A stretch of 64,000 nucleotides of DNA from NCBI RefSeq assembly GCF_001983175.1, contig NZ_MNPW01000006.1, positions 62,001 to 126,000 on the forward strand, read 5' to 3'. Below are positions 36,810 to 47,644 of this stretch, piece by piece; within the stretch, counting starts at the first letter, position 1, and the number at the start of each line of letters is the position of its first letter. Made by a program: the position numbers and the translations under genes. The notes below the pieces were generated by a model. The model saw only the letters and a list, made by a program, of their open reading frames with translations, did not search any database and had not been told where the DNA came from. The stretch is from Pseudomonas cedrina subsp. cedrina (GTDB taxonomy: Bacteria; Pseudomonadota; Gammaproteobacteria; Pseudomonadales; Pseudomonadaceae).

Positions 36810-37533
36810 AATTTCCGCCCTGCATAAGTATTACGGCGATCACCACGTGCTCAAGGGCATCGACCTGACGGTTGAAGAAGGCCAGGTGGTGGCGATCATT
36901 GGCCGCAGCGGCTCGGGCAAATCCACGTTGCTGCGGACCCTAAACGGCCTGGAATCCATCAACGACGGCGTGATCGAAGTCGATGGCGAGTACCTCGACG
37001 CCGCCCGCGCCGACCTGCGCAGCCTGCGACAGAAAGTCGGCATGGTGTTCCAGCAATTCAACCTGTTCCCCCACTTGACCGTGGGTGAAAACGTCATGCT
37101 CGCGCCGCAGGTGGTACAGAAAGTGCCCAAGGCCAAGGCCGCCCAATTGGCCAGACAAATGCTGGAGCGCGTCGGGCTGGGGGAAAAGTTCGACGCCTTC
37201 CCCGATCGCTTGTCCGGCGGCCAACAGCAGCGTGTGGCGATTGCCCGGGCCCTGGCGATGTCACCCAAGGTGCTGCTGTGCGATGAAATCACCTCGGCCC
37301 TCGACCCGGAACTGGTCAATGAAGTGCTCAGCGTGGTGCGCCAGCTGGCCCGGGACGGCATGACCCTGATCATGGTGACCCACGAGATGCGCTTTGCCAG
37401 GGAAGTCGGCGATAAACTGGTGTTCATGCACCAGGGCAAGGTGCATGAAGTGGGCGACCCGAAACGCCTGTTCGCGCACCCGCAAACCGCCGAACTGGCC
37501 AATTTCATTGGTTCTACGGAACAGCCGGACTGA
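36796..37533 (+). CDS. Amino-acid ABC transporter ATPase
   Basis: A 245-aa nucleotide-binding subunit (GlnQ/HisP type). It has Walker A IIGRSGSGKSTLLRTLNG, Q-loop VFQQFNLFPHLT, signature LSGGQQQRVAIARALA, Walker B VLLCDEITSALDPE and switch His VTHEMRFA. AAAGGAG precedes the start. Its last 20 bases overlap the end of the convergent fimbrial gene. Confidence 0.93.
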   Translation: MPLLRISALHKYYGDHHVLKGIDLTVEEGQVVAIIGRSGSGKSTLLRTLNGLESINDGVIEVDGEYLDAARADLRSLRQKVGMVFQQFNLFPHLTVGENVMLAPQVVQKVPKAKAAQLARQMLERVGLGEKFDAFPDRLSGGQQQRVAIARALAMSPKVLLCDEITSALDPELVNEVLSVVRQLARDGMTLIMVTHEMRFAREVGDKLVFMHQGKVHEVGDPKRLFAHPQTAELANFIGSTEQPD

Positions 37534-38047
37534 CCAGCTCAAACCGGCCGTGCCCTTCCAGCAGCGTCTCTCGGCGCACCGCAAGGGCGTCGGCCGGCAG
37601 TTGAACGTCGATCTCCACCTGAGCTGTCAACCGCAGGCCCGTGACGGGGGCACCGGCTACGTTCGCATACAACGCACGACCGGGGAGCAGCCGCCCGCCG
37701 GCAGCTTCGTCGGGCTGCCAGGTGACCGGCCGGCCATCGACCTGAGCCTGCTTCAGGCTCAAGGTGAAACGCCCTTGACGCCCGAATTGAAAGCCTTGCG
37801 CATCGGCCGCTGCACCGCTGAAGCGCAGCGCCATCGCGGCGGGGTTTGCGCAAAGCACACTCAAGTGCAGCGTACGCTGCGTATCGAGTCCCACGGCATC
37901 CCTTCCGGCTGACGCTTGCGTGGGACGAATCACCCCGTAGTCGACCCTCGGCTCGCTCAGGGTCATCCGGCAGTCATCGGCACGCACCTGGCTTGCCATG
38001 AGGGCAACCCACACCAGGCACAGGCCGCAGACAAGCGGGCCGCTCAT
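37514..38047 (-). CDS. Minor fimbrial subunit or tip protein (DUF1120-like)
   Basis: A 177-aa secreted protein: signal MSGPLVCGLCLVWVALMASQVRA, then DDCRMTLSEPRVDYGVIRP. This short mature protein with few Cys, ending in an alternating strand (GRFELVSP), looks like a chaperone-usher subunit. It is the last gene of the fimbrial operon, as minor/tip subunits often are. The start at 38047 gives a clean signal peptide 5 bases after the usher stop; ATGs at 38062 and 38098 overlap the usher. An SCPU-like protein is an alternative call. Confidence 0.65.
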   Translation of the reverse strand: MSGPLVCGLCLVWVALMASQVRADDCRMTLSEPRVDYGVIRPTQASAGRDAVGLDTQRTLHLSVLCANPAAMALRFSGAAADAQGFQFGRQGRFTLSLKQAQVDGRPVTWQPDEAAGGRLLPGRALYANVAGAPVTGLRLTAQVEIDVQLPADALAVRRETLLEGHGRFELVSPAVP

Positions 38048-38051
38048 CCGC

Positions 38052-40574
38052 TCAGCGAGCATGGCATACCACGGGTGCGGTTTCGTAAAGTTGGTCATCG
38101 TCAGGCTCTTGCTCAGGGTTGATGTGCAGCAGGCAGGACGCCGAGTCCGGCAATGAAACCCTCAGGGTTTGCTGCCCATCGATGTTGCTGAGGAAAATCA
38201 TGCCTTCGCCTACCACGCTGGTCACAAAGTTGTTGTCCTGGCCAAACACCGCGGCCCCTTGAGGCAAGGGACGGCCCTGTTCGTCCTGGGCTTCAAGCAA
38301 CAGGCGCCGAACTTTCACCACATCAAAGTCCAGGATGTTGACTGAACCACGGCCGGCTGCGAGCACCTGGGTGCCGTTCTTCAGGTCGACGCGTTTGGGC
38401 AGCGACTGGGTCTGTACTTGCAAATGGTTGTTGCCGTAGGCCTGCAGTCCGGGAATGACCGCCTGGCCGCTGAAGTCGGTCCATACCGGCCCTTGGGGCG
38501 TCGAAACCTTCGCCCCGCCGATATCGCCCACCGAGACAATGCCGAAGGTGTCCTGCACCGCGTACGGCGAGAACGTCACCCCGTGCTCATGGGCCACGAT
38601 GCCGCCTTGCAACTGACCGGAATAGTGGGTGTTCGAGGGATCACGGCTGACGCCCAGGCTGACGCGGGTATACAGCGGCAACAGGTCTACGCGGCCGCGC
38701 ACGCGCTGTTCGCGCTCGTTCACGTCTCGATCAACGCCGACTTCATAGTCCACATAGTCGTTGACCCGCTCGCTGAGGGCCGTGCCGGCATCCAGGCGAT
38801 CGCCTCGGCGACTGACGTAGCTGCTCACGCGGCGATCACCGCCCAGGGGCAGGGTTACCTGCAGCCTGAGGGAGGTATCTTCGTCCAGCCTTTCATCGCG
38901 GCGCCCCCCCTCTGTTCGGTCCAGGCGTCGAGGCCTGGACCCACCGACCTGTGCGTCTGCGATCAACGCCACGTCAACGCCATTGAACGATTTGTTCCAT
39001 GACGCAAAGAGGTGATCGGTGGATCGCCCGTCAAATTGCGAACTACGGGTGAAACTGAGGGAAAAGCCCCCCATGAACGGATCCGCCCAGTTCAGCCCCG
39101 CCGTGTACTGGCGCTTGAAACGCGCATCGAGGTCGTACCCCCGTGAGGCCTGGCCTGCGTCCAGCACTTCCCGATAGCCTTTGTTCTGTGTCGAGGCGCT
39201 CAGGTTCATGTCGAGGTTGGCGAACAACGGGCTGCCCAGAGACAGCGTGCTGCGCGCGCCCCCTACTCCGTCGAGCCCATCACGGGACAGGTTATGGCGT
39301 AAGTCCACTGTAACCTGATGAAAAAACACGCTGCTCAGGGTACCGCCTGCCGATTGGTACTCGTCGGTACTGAGCAAACCGAAACCCACCGATGAGCGCT
39401 GTCCCAGCCCCCAGGTTCCACTGCCCATGGCGACCACGGGCGAGTCCGGTTCCCGGCTGTCGATGGACGTCTCGCGCACTTTACCGAGAGAGAAGTAGTA
39501 GCCCGGCGTTACGGGAACCCCGCCGCGAAAAGACGCAGCGGGCACGACGAAGCTGCGCTTTACGCCCCGCACGTCTATCACGCTCACATCCAGGTCGCTG
39601 GTGCTGTTGAGCAACGGCAGACCGGTCAGCCTGAACGGCCCTTCGGGTACCAGCGTGGAATGGATCAACGCGCCCGACTGGCGCACTTCGACCCGTGACT
39701 GGCTTTGGGCCAGGCCTTCAACCACCACCTCACTGCTGCCCGCTCCCCCGCGCTGCTGGCCATCCGGGAAGAACTGCAAGCCGGTCAGCTGTACGCCACC
39801 AAATATCGGGTTGTTACTGGAAATCTGCCCCGCTTGGAAGGTCGACTGTAACGCCGCAATATCACGCTGGGCGTAGGCATCCACCTGCTCGGTCCGCGCC
39901 CGGCCATTGTCGGAAACATAGAACTGACGGCTGCGGACAATCCAGTTACCCAGGTTGAACCCAGCCTCGGTATAGGCCGATACAAAGCGACTCGGCCCAC
40001 TTCGCGAATGGGTGTCGTAACCCAACACGGTGTAATTGAAGATAGCCGCCGCGCCGCCCTGGGAAAAATTCCCGGCCTCCCACTCCGGCGCACGCAGCGA
40101 CTGGGTTGGTACCACCAGGGTCACCTCATCACTGCTGGGGCGCAGGCGCACCATGGTCGCCGGGTATTGCCCAACGAAATCATGGCAGGTCTGGTCGGGG
40201 CTGATGCCTTCGCGCAGCACCCTGGACGGCGTGACCAGACCGGCTTTGGCCAGTAGCGCCGGGGTGAAGCACAGCTGGCCCTGGTAATCAAAACGTGCGT
40301 CAACCAACCCCAGCGGGGTGCCATTGACGCGTAGCCCGACCACATGCACGCCTTCGCGAAAGCGGGCCGCGCTGCGAAAGTACTCCGACACCTGGGGATC
40401 AATGCCCAGCGATGTCAACGCGGCCAGGTCAAAGCCTTCCCCCAGGCCCACAGCCGCGCTGGAACCTGGCAAGCCACACAGCGTCGCGAGACCCAGCAGG
40501 ACCCTGGAGCGCGCCTGCAAGCCGTTACTGGCCTCACGTTTGGCCGCGCGACTTGGATGCCTGATCTTTTTCAT
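38052..40574 (-). CDS. Outer-membrane fimbrial usher (PapC/FimD family)
   Basis: An 840-aa usher that threads pilus subunits through the outer membrane. The N-terminal domain (residues ~45-170, with FDYQGQLCFTPALLAKAGLV) binds chaperone-subunit complexes. The 24-strand barrel contains VEVRQSGALIHSTLVPEGPF and LLNSTSDLDVSVIDVRG (typical 'plug' region), and C-terminal Ig-like domains end with CLLHINPE...VVC. Length is normal. It lies between the chaperone and minor subunit genes. Confidence 0.93.
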   Translation of the reverse strand: MKKIRHPSRAAKREASNGLQARSRVLLGLATLCGLPGSSAAVGLGEGFDLAALTSLGIDPQVSEYFRSAARFREGVHVVGLRVNGTPLGLVDARFDYQGQLCFTPALLAKAGLVTPSRVLREGISPDQTCHDFVGQYPATMVRLRPSSDEVTLVVPTQSLRAPEWEAGNFSQGGAAAIFNYTVLGYDTHSRSGPSRFVSAYTEAGFNLGNWIVRSRQFYVSDNGRARTEQVDAYAQRDIAALQSTFQAGQISSNNPIFGGVQLTGLQFFPDGQQRGGAGSSEVVVEGLAQSQSRVEVRQSGALIHSTLVPEGPFRLTGLPLLNSTSDLDVSVIDVRGVKRSFVVPAASFRGGVPVTPGYYFSLGKVRETSIDSREPDSPVVAMGSGTWGLGQRSSVGFGLLSTDEYQSAGGTLSSVFFHQVTVDLRHNLSRDGLDGVGGARSTLSLGSPLFANLDMNLSASTQNKGYREVLDAGQASRGYDLDARFKRQYTAGLNWADPFMGGFSLSFTRSSQFDGRSTDHLFASWNKSFNGVDVALIADAQVGGSRPRRLDRTEGGRRDERLDEDTSLRLQVTLPLGGDRRVSSYVSRRGDRLDAGTALSERVNDYVDYEVGVDRDVNEREQRVRGRVDLLPLYTRVSLGVSRDPSNTHYSGQLQGGIVAHEHGVTFSPYAVQDTFGIVSVGDIGGAKVSTPQGPVWTDFSGQAVIPGLQAYGNNHLQVQTQSLPKRVDLKNGTQVLAAGRGSVNILDFDVVKVRRLLLEAQDEQGRPLPQGAAVFGQDNNFVTSVVGEGMIFLSNIDGQQTLRVSLPDSASCLLHINPEQEPDDDQLYETAPVVCHAR

Positions 40575-40581
40575 AGGTCAG

Positions 40582-41277
40582 TCAATCCGCGCCAGCCACA
40601 ACAGGGGCGCGGTAGCTGTCCACCGTGAACCCATAGACCGTGGCCGGTTGAAACTCCACCGCAACCACGCCCGCCACTGAACCGGCCGACGCGACCGTCA
40701 GCACTTCGCCCGGCAGGATGTAAGTGCGCGGCAACGTCCCCGCCTGTGCCTGCGGATGCAGTTGCACTTCCAGCGACATGCGCACGACGTAGGCGCTGTC
40801 GTTGTGAACCTTTAATTGCCCCCCTTCACGCGTCCATGTCAGCAACTGCCAGGGCGCGTCGTGCCTGGGCAACCCTTTGGGATGCAGGATCAATGGCAGG
40901 TTCTGCCGCAGGGTGATACCAATGGTCGCACCGCCGGGCGTGCGCGCCTGGGGGATGCCTTCAAAGGAAACCCGCTTCAGGCGCTGGGTCTTGAGCGGGG
41001 CCTTCAGCGTACTGATGAAACGCACAAGTTGGGTGTCGCCCGCTTCGACCCGTGTAATAGGCGGCGTGACGATCAATAAGGGTTCCTGGTCCTCCGGTAT
41101 GTTTTCTATGACCGAATGAAGCAATGCCGGCCCAGGGTCGGTATTTTTAATATTAAGCGTTGCCTCGCCGTCTTCTTCATTCAGAATCACGACTGTTGTT
41201 TCAGGCTGCATGCCGTCGGCTACCGCGATACCACACAAGCAAAAACACAAACTTATAAATCGCAGCAACGACATCAT
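40582..41277 (-). CDS. Periplasmic fimbrial chaperone (PapD-like)
   Basis: A protein of about 231 aa with a hydrophobic signal (MMSLLRFISLCFCLCGIAVA) and two Ig-like domains. It has TTVVILNEEDGEATLNIKN (strand A1 region), TRVEAGDTQLVRFIS and the VHNDSAYVVRMSLEV segment at the start of domain 2. It donates a strand to fold pilus subunits before the usher. A GTG start at 41298 would add seven residues; neither start has a clear ribosome site. It lies 7 bases before the usher. Confidence 0.88.
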   Translation of the reverse strand: MMSLLRFISLCFCLCGIAVADGMQPETTVVILNEEDGEATLNIKNTDPGPALLHSVIENIPEDQEPLLIVTPPITRVEAGDTQLVRFISTLKAPLKTQRLKRVSFEGIPQARTPGGATIGITLRQNLPLILHPKGLPRHDAPWQLLTWTREGGQLKVHNDSAYVVRMSLEVQLHPQAQAGTLPRTYILPGEVLTVASAGSVAGVVAVEFQPATVYGFTVDSYRAPVVAGAD

Positions 41278-41412
41278 TATTGTTGATAGACCATTCACCG
41301 AATTTACCCGCAGCTATAAAGCCGACAATTAACGAACGCCCACGTAAAACAGCCGGCACTAAACAGAGACGTGAAGCTGCCTGTGCATTAATGTCGGCTG
41401 TTGATGACGTAT

Positions 41413-42066
41413 TTAGATGTAAGTCAATTCCAGCGTGGCGCGACCATCCAGCGTTACATCGCGGGTCAGGTCCAGGTCCTGAGTGCGGTTGATAACGGCT
41501 TTCACTTCAAGCGTGCCATTGAGTTGGGTGATGGACGCGGGTACCAGGCTGGTTCCGTTGCGCCACGAGTACTGGCTAGGCTTTTGGGCGACCTTGCCGT
41601 CGCTGGACTGCCAGGAGCCGGTGGTGCCCACACGCATGAGCGGGCTAAGGTTCCCGGTGGATGAGCGCAGATCCTTGAGGGTAACCGAGTAGCCGCCGGT
41701 ACGCTTGCCGCTGACAGCGCCCAGCCCGTAGTTCTGCGCTTCGGTGAACCCGGTACCAAGAATCCCCGGAACCTTGCTGCCCGATTGCAGATCAGTCAGC
41801 GCCAGGCCGAACTTCGCTGGCGTTTGGCCGCAACTGACGGACAGGCTCACGGATTTCGGCGCGAGAGGATTGAACTGCGTTGCAGACAAACTACCGGAGG
41901 GAATGACCTGGTAATCGACGATGCCACCACCGGCGAGGCTCAGGTTGCAAGCCAGCGGCTTGATAGTCCCGCGGACAATCAGCTCGGCAGCCGTTGTTGC
42001 ATGAGCACCGATACTCGCTACCAGACAAAGAGTACCTATTGTCAAACCAAGCATATTTTTCTTCAT
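41413..42066 (-). CDS. DUF1120-family major fimbrial subunit
   Basis: A 217-aa pilin: signal peptide MKKNMLGLTIGTLCLVASIGAHA, then TTAAELIVRGTIKPLACNLSL. Two Cys (ACNLSL and VSCGQ) would form the pilin disulfide, and the C-terminus DGRATLELTYI has the alternating pattern with penultimate Tyr recognised by chaperones. It is the first gene of the pilin-chaperone-usher-minor subunit operon, 135 bases before the chaperone. Confidence 0.85.
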   Translation of the reverse strand: MKKNMLGLTIGTLCLVASIGAHATTAAELIVRGTIKPLACNLSLAGGGIVDYQVIPSGSLSATQFNPLAPKSVSLSVSCGQTPAKFGLALTDLQSGSKVPGILGTGFTEAQNYGLGAVSGKRTGGYSVTLKDLRSSTGNLSPLMRVGTTGSWQSSDGKVAQKPSQYSWRNGTSLVPASITQLNGTLEVKAVINRTQDLDLTRDVTLDGRATLELTYI

Positions 42067-42541
42067 GTTTAACCTGTCATCTGGAATGGGAGGTATTTTT
42101 ACGATGGCCGGGCTTCCATCATCCGTCAGTTATTCTTCCTTGTAACAATCGACCATAAATAAATAACACCACGGCAAAATTGCCGACTGACAGTCTGTCG
42201 CTTTGGTACCCGATTAAAGAATCAGAGAACACGATAGAAATTGTAGGAGCCGTAAAAATTATAAGTGAGCCAAGCCTACTCATTGGGTAGGCCCAAGTAC
42301 GAAACCAATAAATTATTACCGGCGTGCTTGTAGGCAAAGTCACAAGCGGCATAATTACAGTAAGAGGTTAATAGCTCCTACAACTACAAAACCTCATTCG
42401 CAGAAAGCTTGGAACGCCCCCTTACATTTCCCACAAGAATTGCTCACAGACACCCATGGACAAATTACCCAAGCAGTACGCGTTGGCACCACAGGTCGAT
42501 CGTGGCACGATGGCTGGGTTATCGACCGAGACCCCCTTACC
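42067..42541. other. AT-rich gene-free stretch upstream of fimbrial operon
   Basis: The 475-base interval between the divergent pilin and ppx genes. From about 42120 to 42400 it is clearly AT-rich against its surroundings. It includes TTGTAGGAGC (42241-42250) and its perfect reverse complement (42374-42383), and a shorter dyad GCCTAC/GTAGGC (42274-42292). Promoters for the fimbriae must lie here, but no confident -10/-35 was fixed. No coding sequence is seen. Confidence 0.5.
42241..42383. repeat. 143-bp AT-rich segment bounded by inverted TGTAGGAGC repeats
   Basis: TTGTAGGAGC at 42241-42250 and GCTCCTACAA at 42374-42383 are perfect 10-bp inverted ends. TGTAGGAGC resembles the start of REP sequences known in other pseudomonads, so this could be a decayed REPIN- or MITE-like insertion. 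Chance pairing is possible with only 10 bp. Confidence 0.35.
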
Positions 42542-44044
42542 ATGCCGCAATCCCAAGCCAAGAATCTGTCCCTGATCGCCGCCATCGACCTGGGCTCCAA
42601 CAGCTTTCACATGGTCGTGGCCAAGGCCCAGAACGGCGAAATCCGCATCCTCGAGCGGCTCGGCGAAAAAGTTCAACTGGCCGCCGGCATCGACGACGAG
42701 CGCAAACTCAACGAAGAGTCCATGCAGCGCGGCCTCGATTGCCTCAAGCGGTTTGCCCAGTTGATCAACGGCATGCCCCTGGGCGCCGTGCGAATCGTCG
42801 GCACCAATGCGTTGCGTGAGGCCCGTAACCGTGGCGAATTCATCCGCCGCGCCGAAGAGATCCTTGGGCACCCGGTAGAAGTCATCTCCGGCCGTGAAGA
42901 AGCGCGGCTGATCTACCTCGGCGTGTCCCATACCCTGGCCGATACCCCCGGCAAGCGCCTGGTCGCCGACATCGGCGGCGGCAGTACCGAATTCATCATT
43001 GGCCAGCGCTTCGAGCCGCTGCTGCGCGAAAGCCTGCAGATGGGTTGCGTCAGCTACACCCAACGCTATTTCAAGGATGGCAAGATCACCCCGGCGCGCT
43101 ACGCCCAGGCCTACACGGCAGCGCGGCTGGAGATCATGAGCATCGAGCACGCCCTGCACCGCCTGACCTGGGATGAAGCCATCGGCTCGTCCGGCACCAT
43201 CCGTGCCATCGGCCTGGCCTTGAAAGCCGGCGGCCACGGCACCGGCGAGGTGAATGCCGAAGGCTTGGCGTGGCTCAAGCGCAAGCTGTTCAAGCTGGGG
43301 GATGCCGAGAAAATCGACTTCGACGGCATCAAGCCCGACCGTCGCACCATCTTCCCGGCCGGCCTGGCGATTCTCGAAGCGATCTTCGACGCCCTCGAAC
43401 TGCAGCGCATGGACCACTGTGACGGCGCGCTACGCGAAGGCGTGCTCTACGACCTGCTGGGCCGTCATCATCACGAAGATGTGCGCGAGCGCACGCTGAC
43501 CTCGCTGATGGAGCGCTATCACGTCGACCAGGAACAAGCCGCTCGCGTGGAGCGCAAAGCCCTGCATGCCTTCGACCAAGTAGCCGAGGACTGGGACCTG
43601 CAAGACGGCGTCTGGCGCGAACTGCTGGGCTGGGCCGCCAAGGTGCATGAAGTGGGCCTGGACATCGCTCACTACCATTACCACAAGCACGGCGCGTACC
43701 TGATCGAGCACTCCGACCTGGCGGGCTTCTCCCGGGAAGACCAGCAAATGCTCGCCCTGCTGGTGCGTGGCCATCGCCGTAACATCCCCAAGGACAAATT
43801 CGCCGAGTTCGGCGACGACGGCATCAAGCTGATTCGCCTGTGCGTGCTGCTGCGCTTTGCAATCCTGTTCCACCATATCCGTGGCACGCAGGAAATGCCT
43901 CAGGTGGCCCTGCGTGCCGACGGCGACAGCCTGGACGTGGTGTTCCCGAACGGGTGGCTGGATGAGAACCAACTGACCCAGGCGGACTTTGCCCAGGAAG
44001 CGGAATGGCTGACACGGGTCGGGTTCAGCCTGAACCTGCATTAA
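42542..44044 (+). CDS. ppx: Exopolyphosphatase
   Basis: A 500-aa Ppx/GppA enzyme removing terminal phosphate from polyphosphate. It has the actin-like phosphate loops [16 protein letters not shown] and [14 protein letters not shown], catalytic [13 protein letters not shown], and a C-terminal HD-like domain ([21 protein letters not shown]). The start [10 protein letters not shown] opens the first loop; the upstream frame covers the promoter. It is convergent with ppk across a REPIN, and hydrolyses the polymer that Ppk makes. Confidence 0.93.
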   Translation: MPQSQAKNLSLIAAIDLGSNSFHMVVAKAQNGEIRILERLGEKVQLAAGIDDERKLNEESMQRGLDCLKRFAQLINGMPLGAVRIVGTNALREARNRGEFIRRAEEILGHPVEVISGREEARLIYLGVSHTLADTPGKRLVADIGGGSTEFIIGQRFEPLLRESLQMGCVSYTQRYFKDGKITPARYAQAYTAARLEIMSIEHALHRLTWDEAIGSSGTIRAIGLALKAGGHGTGEVNAEGLAWLKRKLFKLGDAEKIDFDGIKPDRRTIFPAGLAILEAIFDALELQRMDHCDGALREGVLYDLLGRHHHEDVRERTLTSLMERYHVDQEQAARVERKALHAFDQVAEDWDLQDGVWRELLGWAAKVHEVGLDIAHYHYHKHGAYLIEHSDLAGFSREDQQMLALLVRGHRRNIPKDKFAEFGDDGIKLIRLCVLLRFAILFHHIRGTQEMPQVALRADGDSLDVVFPNGWLDENQLTQADFAQEAEWLTRVGFSLNLH

Positions 44045-44062
44045 AGAACACCGAAAAACAAA

Positions 44063-44166
44063 TGTGGGAGCGGGCTTGTGTGGGAGCCGGGCTTGCCCGC
44101 GATGCAAGCACCTCGGTGTGTCAGTCACACCGAGGTGATGCTATCGCAGGCAAGCCAGCTCCCACA
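44063..44166. repeat. Composite REPIN with a doubled left end
   Basis: The left side has two REP heads in tandem: TGTGGGAGCGGGCTTG (44063-44078, type B-like) directly followed by TGTGGGAGCCGGGCTTGCCC (from 44079). The right arm (44143-44166) is a type A arm. The centre forms a perfect 12-bp hairpin CACCTCGGTGTG/CACACCGAGGTG (44109-44120 and 44126-44137). It lies between the ends of ppx and ppk. Confidence 0.85.
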
Positions 44167-44182
44167 TTGGGTTATGCAGGTT

Positions 44183-46405
44183 TTAATTCACCGTCAGAAT
44201 CGGGCTGCCCAATTTCTCCAACAACGTCGCCTGCGCACTGCGCGGGTTCTGGTTGCCGGTCGGCGTGTTGCGAATATAGCGGCCGTCCGATTGCAGGCTC
44301 CAGCTGTGGGTGTTGTCGGTGAGGTAGCTTTCCAGCTCCTTCTTGACCCGCATGATCAGCTTCTTGCCTTCTACCGGGAAGCACGTTTCGACGCGCTTAT
44401 CGAGGTTGCGCTCCATCCAGTCGGCACTGGAAAGGAACATCTGCTCCTCGCCGCCGTTGAGGAAGTAGAACACCCGCGTGTGTTCCAGGAAGCGACCGAT
44501 GATCGAGCGCACATGAATGTTGTGCGACACCCCGACAATGCCCGGACGCAGGCAGCACATGCCACGCACCACCAGGTCGATGCGCACGCCGGACTGGCTG
44601 GCCTTATACAGCGCGCGGATGATCTTCGGATCGGTCAGCGAATTGAACTTGGCGATGATGTGCGCCGGTTTGCCTTCAAGCGCGAACTGGGTCTCGCGGG
44701 CAATCATGTCGAGCATGCCCTTCTTGAGCGTGAATGGCGCGTGCAGCAGCTTCTTCATGCGCAAGGTCTTGCCCATGCCGATCAGCTGGCTGAACAACTT
44801 GCCGACGTCTTCGCACAGCGCGTCGTCGGAGGTCAGCAGGCTGTAGTCGGTGTAGAGCTTGGCGTTGCCGGCGTGGTAGTTGCCGGTGCCCAAGTGCGCG
44901 TAACGCACGATCTCACCGGCTTCACGGCGCAGGATCAGCATCATCTTGGCGTGGGTCTTGAAGCCGACCACGCCGTAGATCACCACCGCACCGGCCGCTT
45001 GCAGGCGGCTGGCCAGTTGCAGGTTGGACTCTTCGTCGAACCGCGCACGCAATTCGATCACCGCGGTGACTTCCTTGCCGTTACGCGCGGCGTCCACCAA
45101 TGCATCTACGATTTCCGAGTTGGCGCCGGAACGGTAAAGGGTCTGGCGCACGGCCAATACATGCGGGTCCTTGGCGGCCTGGCGCAGCAAGTCGACCACC
45201 GGGGTGAAGGACTCGAACGGGTGCAGCAGCAGGATGTCCTGCTTGCTCACCACACTGAAAATGTTCTCGCTGTTTTGCAGCAGTTTCGGGATCTGCGGGG
45301 TGAACGGCGTGTATTGCAGCTCCGGATGGCTGTCCAGGCCGGTGATGCTGAACAGGCGCGTCAGGTTCACCGGACCGTTGACCTGATACAGCTCGGATTC
45401 GGCCAGGTTGAACTGCTTGAGCAGGTAGTCCGACAGGTGTTTCGGACAGGTGTCGGCGACCTCCAGGCGCACCGCATCACCGTAGCGCCGCGAGAACAGC
45501 TCGCCGCGCAGGGCTCGGGCCAAGTCTTCGACGTCTTCGGAATCCAGCGCCAGGTCAGCGTTACGGGTCAGGCGGAACTGGTAGCAGCCTTTTACCTTCA
45601 TGCCCTGGAACAGGTCATCGGCGTGCGCGTGGATCATCGACGACAGGAATACATAGTTATCGCCAGCGCCCCCTACCTCTTCCGGTACCTTGATGATCCG
45701 TGGCAACAGGCGTGGCGCCGGGATGATCGCCAGGCCCGAGTCGCGACCAAAGGCGTCGATACCTTCCAGCTCGACGATAAAGTTGAGGCTCTTGTTCACC
45801 AGCAACGGGAACGGGTGCGTCGGGTCGAGGCCGATCGGAGTGATGATCGGTGAAATCTCGTCACGGAAATAGCGACGCACCCAGGTTTTGATCTTGGTGG
45901 TCCAGTGGCGGCGACGGATGAAGCGGACCTGATGTTTCTCAAGTTCCGGCAACAGGATGTCGTTGAGGATCGCGTATTGGCGGTCCACATGGCCGTGCAC
46001 CAACTCGCTGATGCGCGCCAGGGCCTGGTGCGGCTGCAGGCCGTCGGCGCCGGCTTGTTCGCGGGCGAAGGTGATTTGCTTCTTGAGGCCGGCGACGCGG
46101 ATCTCGAAGAACTCGTCCAGGTTGCTGGAGAAGATCAGCAGGAATTTCAGCCGCTCCAGCAACGGATAGGACTCATCCAGTGCCTGCTCGAGCACGCGGA
46201 TGTTGAATTGCAGTTGTGACAGCTCGCGGTGGATGTACAGGCTGCTGTCATCCAGGTTGGTCACGGTGACCACCGGGGCCGGCACGGGCGGCTCGACTAC
46301 CACGGCAGGCGCGGCGGGCTCATGCTCCGGCGGCGTCTCGGTGGCTTGTTCAACCACCGGGTGAGCGTCTTTTACGGCAACGTCTGTGAGTCCTTCGGTA
46401 TTCAT
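44183..46405 (-). CDS. ppk: Polyphosphate kinase 1
   Basis: A 740-aa enzyme polymerising the gamma-phosphate of ATP into polyphosphate. After a ~50-residue Pro/Ala/Val-rich tail come [21 protein letters not shown] (N domain) and [19 protein letters not shown]. The PLD-like catalytic histidines are visible in [10 protein letters not shown] and [12 protein letters not shown]. The Pro-rich N-terminal extension is not part of the conserved fold. It is upstream of ppx's end, convergent with it, and 18 bases downstream of hemB on the same strand. Confidence 0.95.
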   Translation of the reverse strand: MNTEGLTDVAVKDAHPVVEQATETPPEHEPAAPAVVVEPPVPAPVVTVTNLDDSSLYIHRELSQLQFNIRVLEQALDESYPLLERLKFLLIFSSNLDEFFEIRVAGLKKQITFAREQAGADGLQPHQALARISELVHGHVDRQYAILNDILLPELEKHQVRFIRRRHWTTKIKTWVRRYFRDEISPIITPIGLDPTHPFPLLVNKSLNFIVELEGIDAFGRDSGLAIIPAPRLLPRIIKVPEEVGGAGDNYVFLSSMIHAHADDLFQGMKVKGCYQFRLTRNADLALDSEDVEDLARALRGELFSRRYGDAVRLEVADTCPKHLSDYLLKQFNLAESELYQVNGPVNLTRLFSITGLDSHPELQYTPFTPQIPKLLQNSENIFSVVSKQDILLLHPFESFTPVVDLLRQAAKDPHVLAVRQTLYRSGANSEIVDALVDAARNGKEVTAVIELRARFDEESNLQLASRLQAAGAVVIYGVVGFKTHAKMMLILRREAGEIVRYAHLGTGNYHAGNAKLYTDYSLLTSDDALCEDVGKLFSQLIGMGKTLRMKKLLHAPFTLKKGMLDMIARETQFALEGKPAHIIAKFNSLTDPKIIRALYKASQSGVRIDLVVRGMCCLRPGIVGVSHNIHVRSIIGRFLEHTRVFYFLNGGEEQMFLSSADWMERNLDKRVETCFPVEGKKLIMRVKKELESYLTDNTHSWSLQSDGRYIRNTPTGNQNPRSAQATLLEKLGSPILTVN

Positions 46406-46423
46406 GGAATGTTCCTGTGAGGG

Positions 46424-47548
<1,125 letters not shown>

Positions 47549-47644
47549 CTACGTAGGAATTGTTCACTTCGTGACACATCTCGATACTTTCATGAATCTT
47601 CGTGAAGGCGTAGGCTGCGCGTTCATTTCGCCAGCACCCAGACC

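Noticed and set aside
47561..47620. Direct repeat TTC(A/G)TGAA and two CTTCGTGA copies upstream of dedA
   Set aside because: Too short and too loosely arranged to call an operator.
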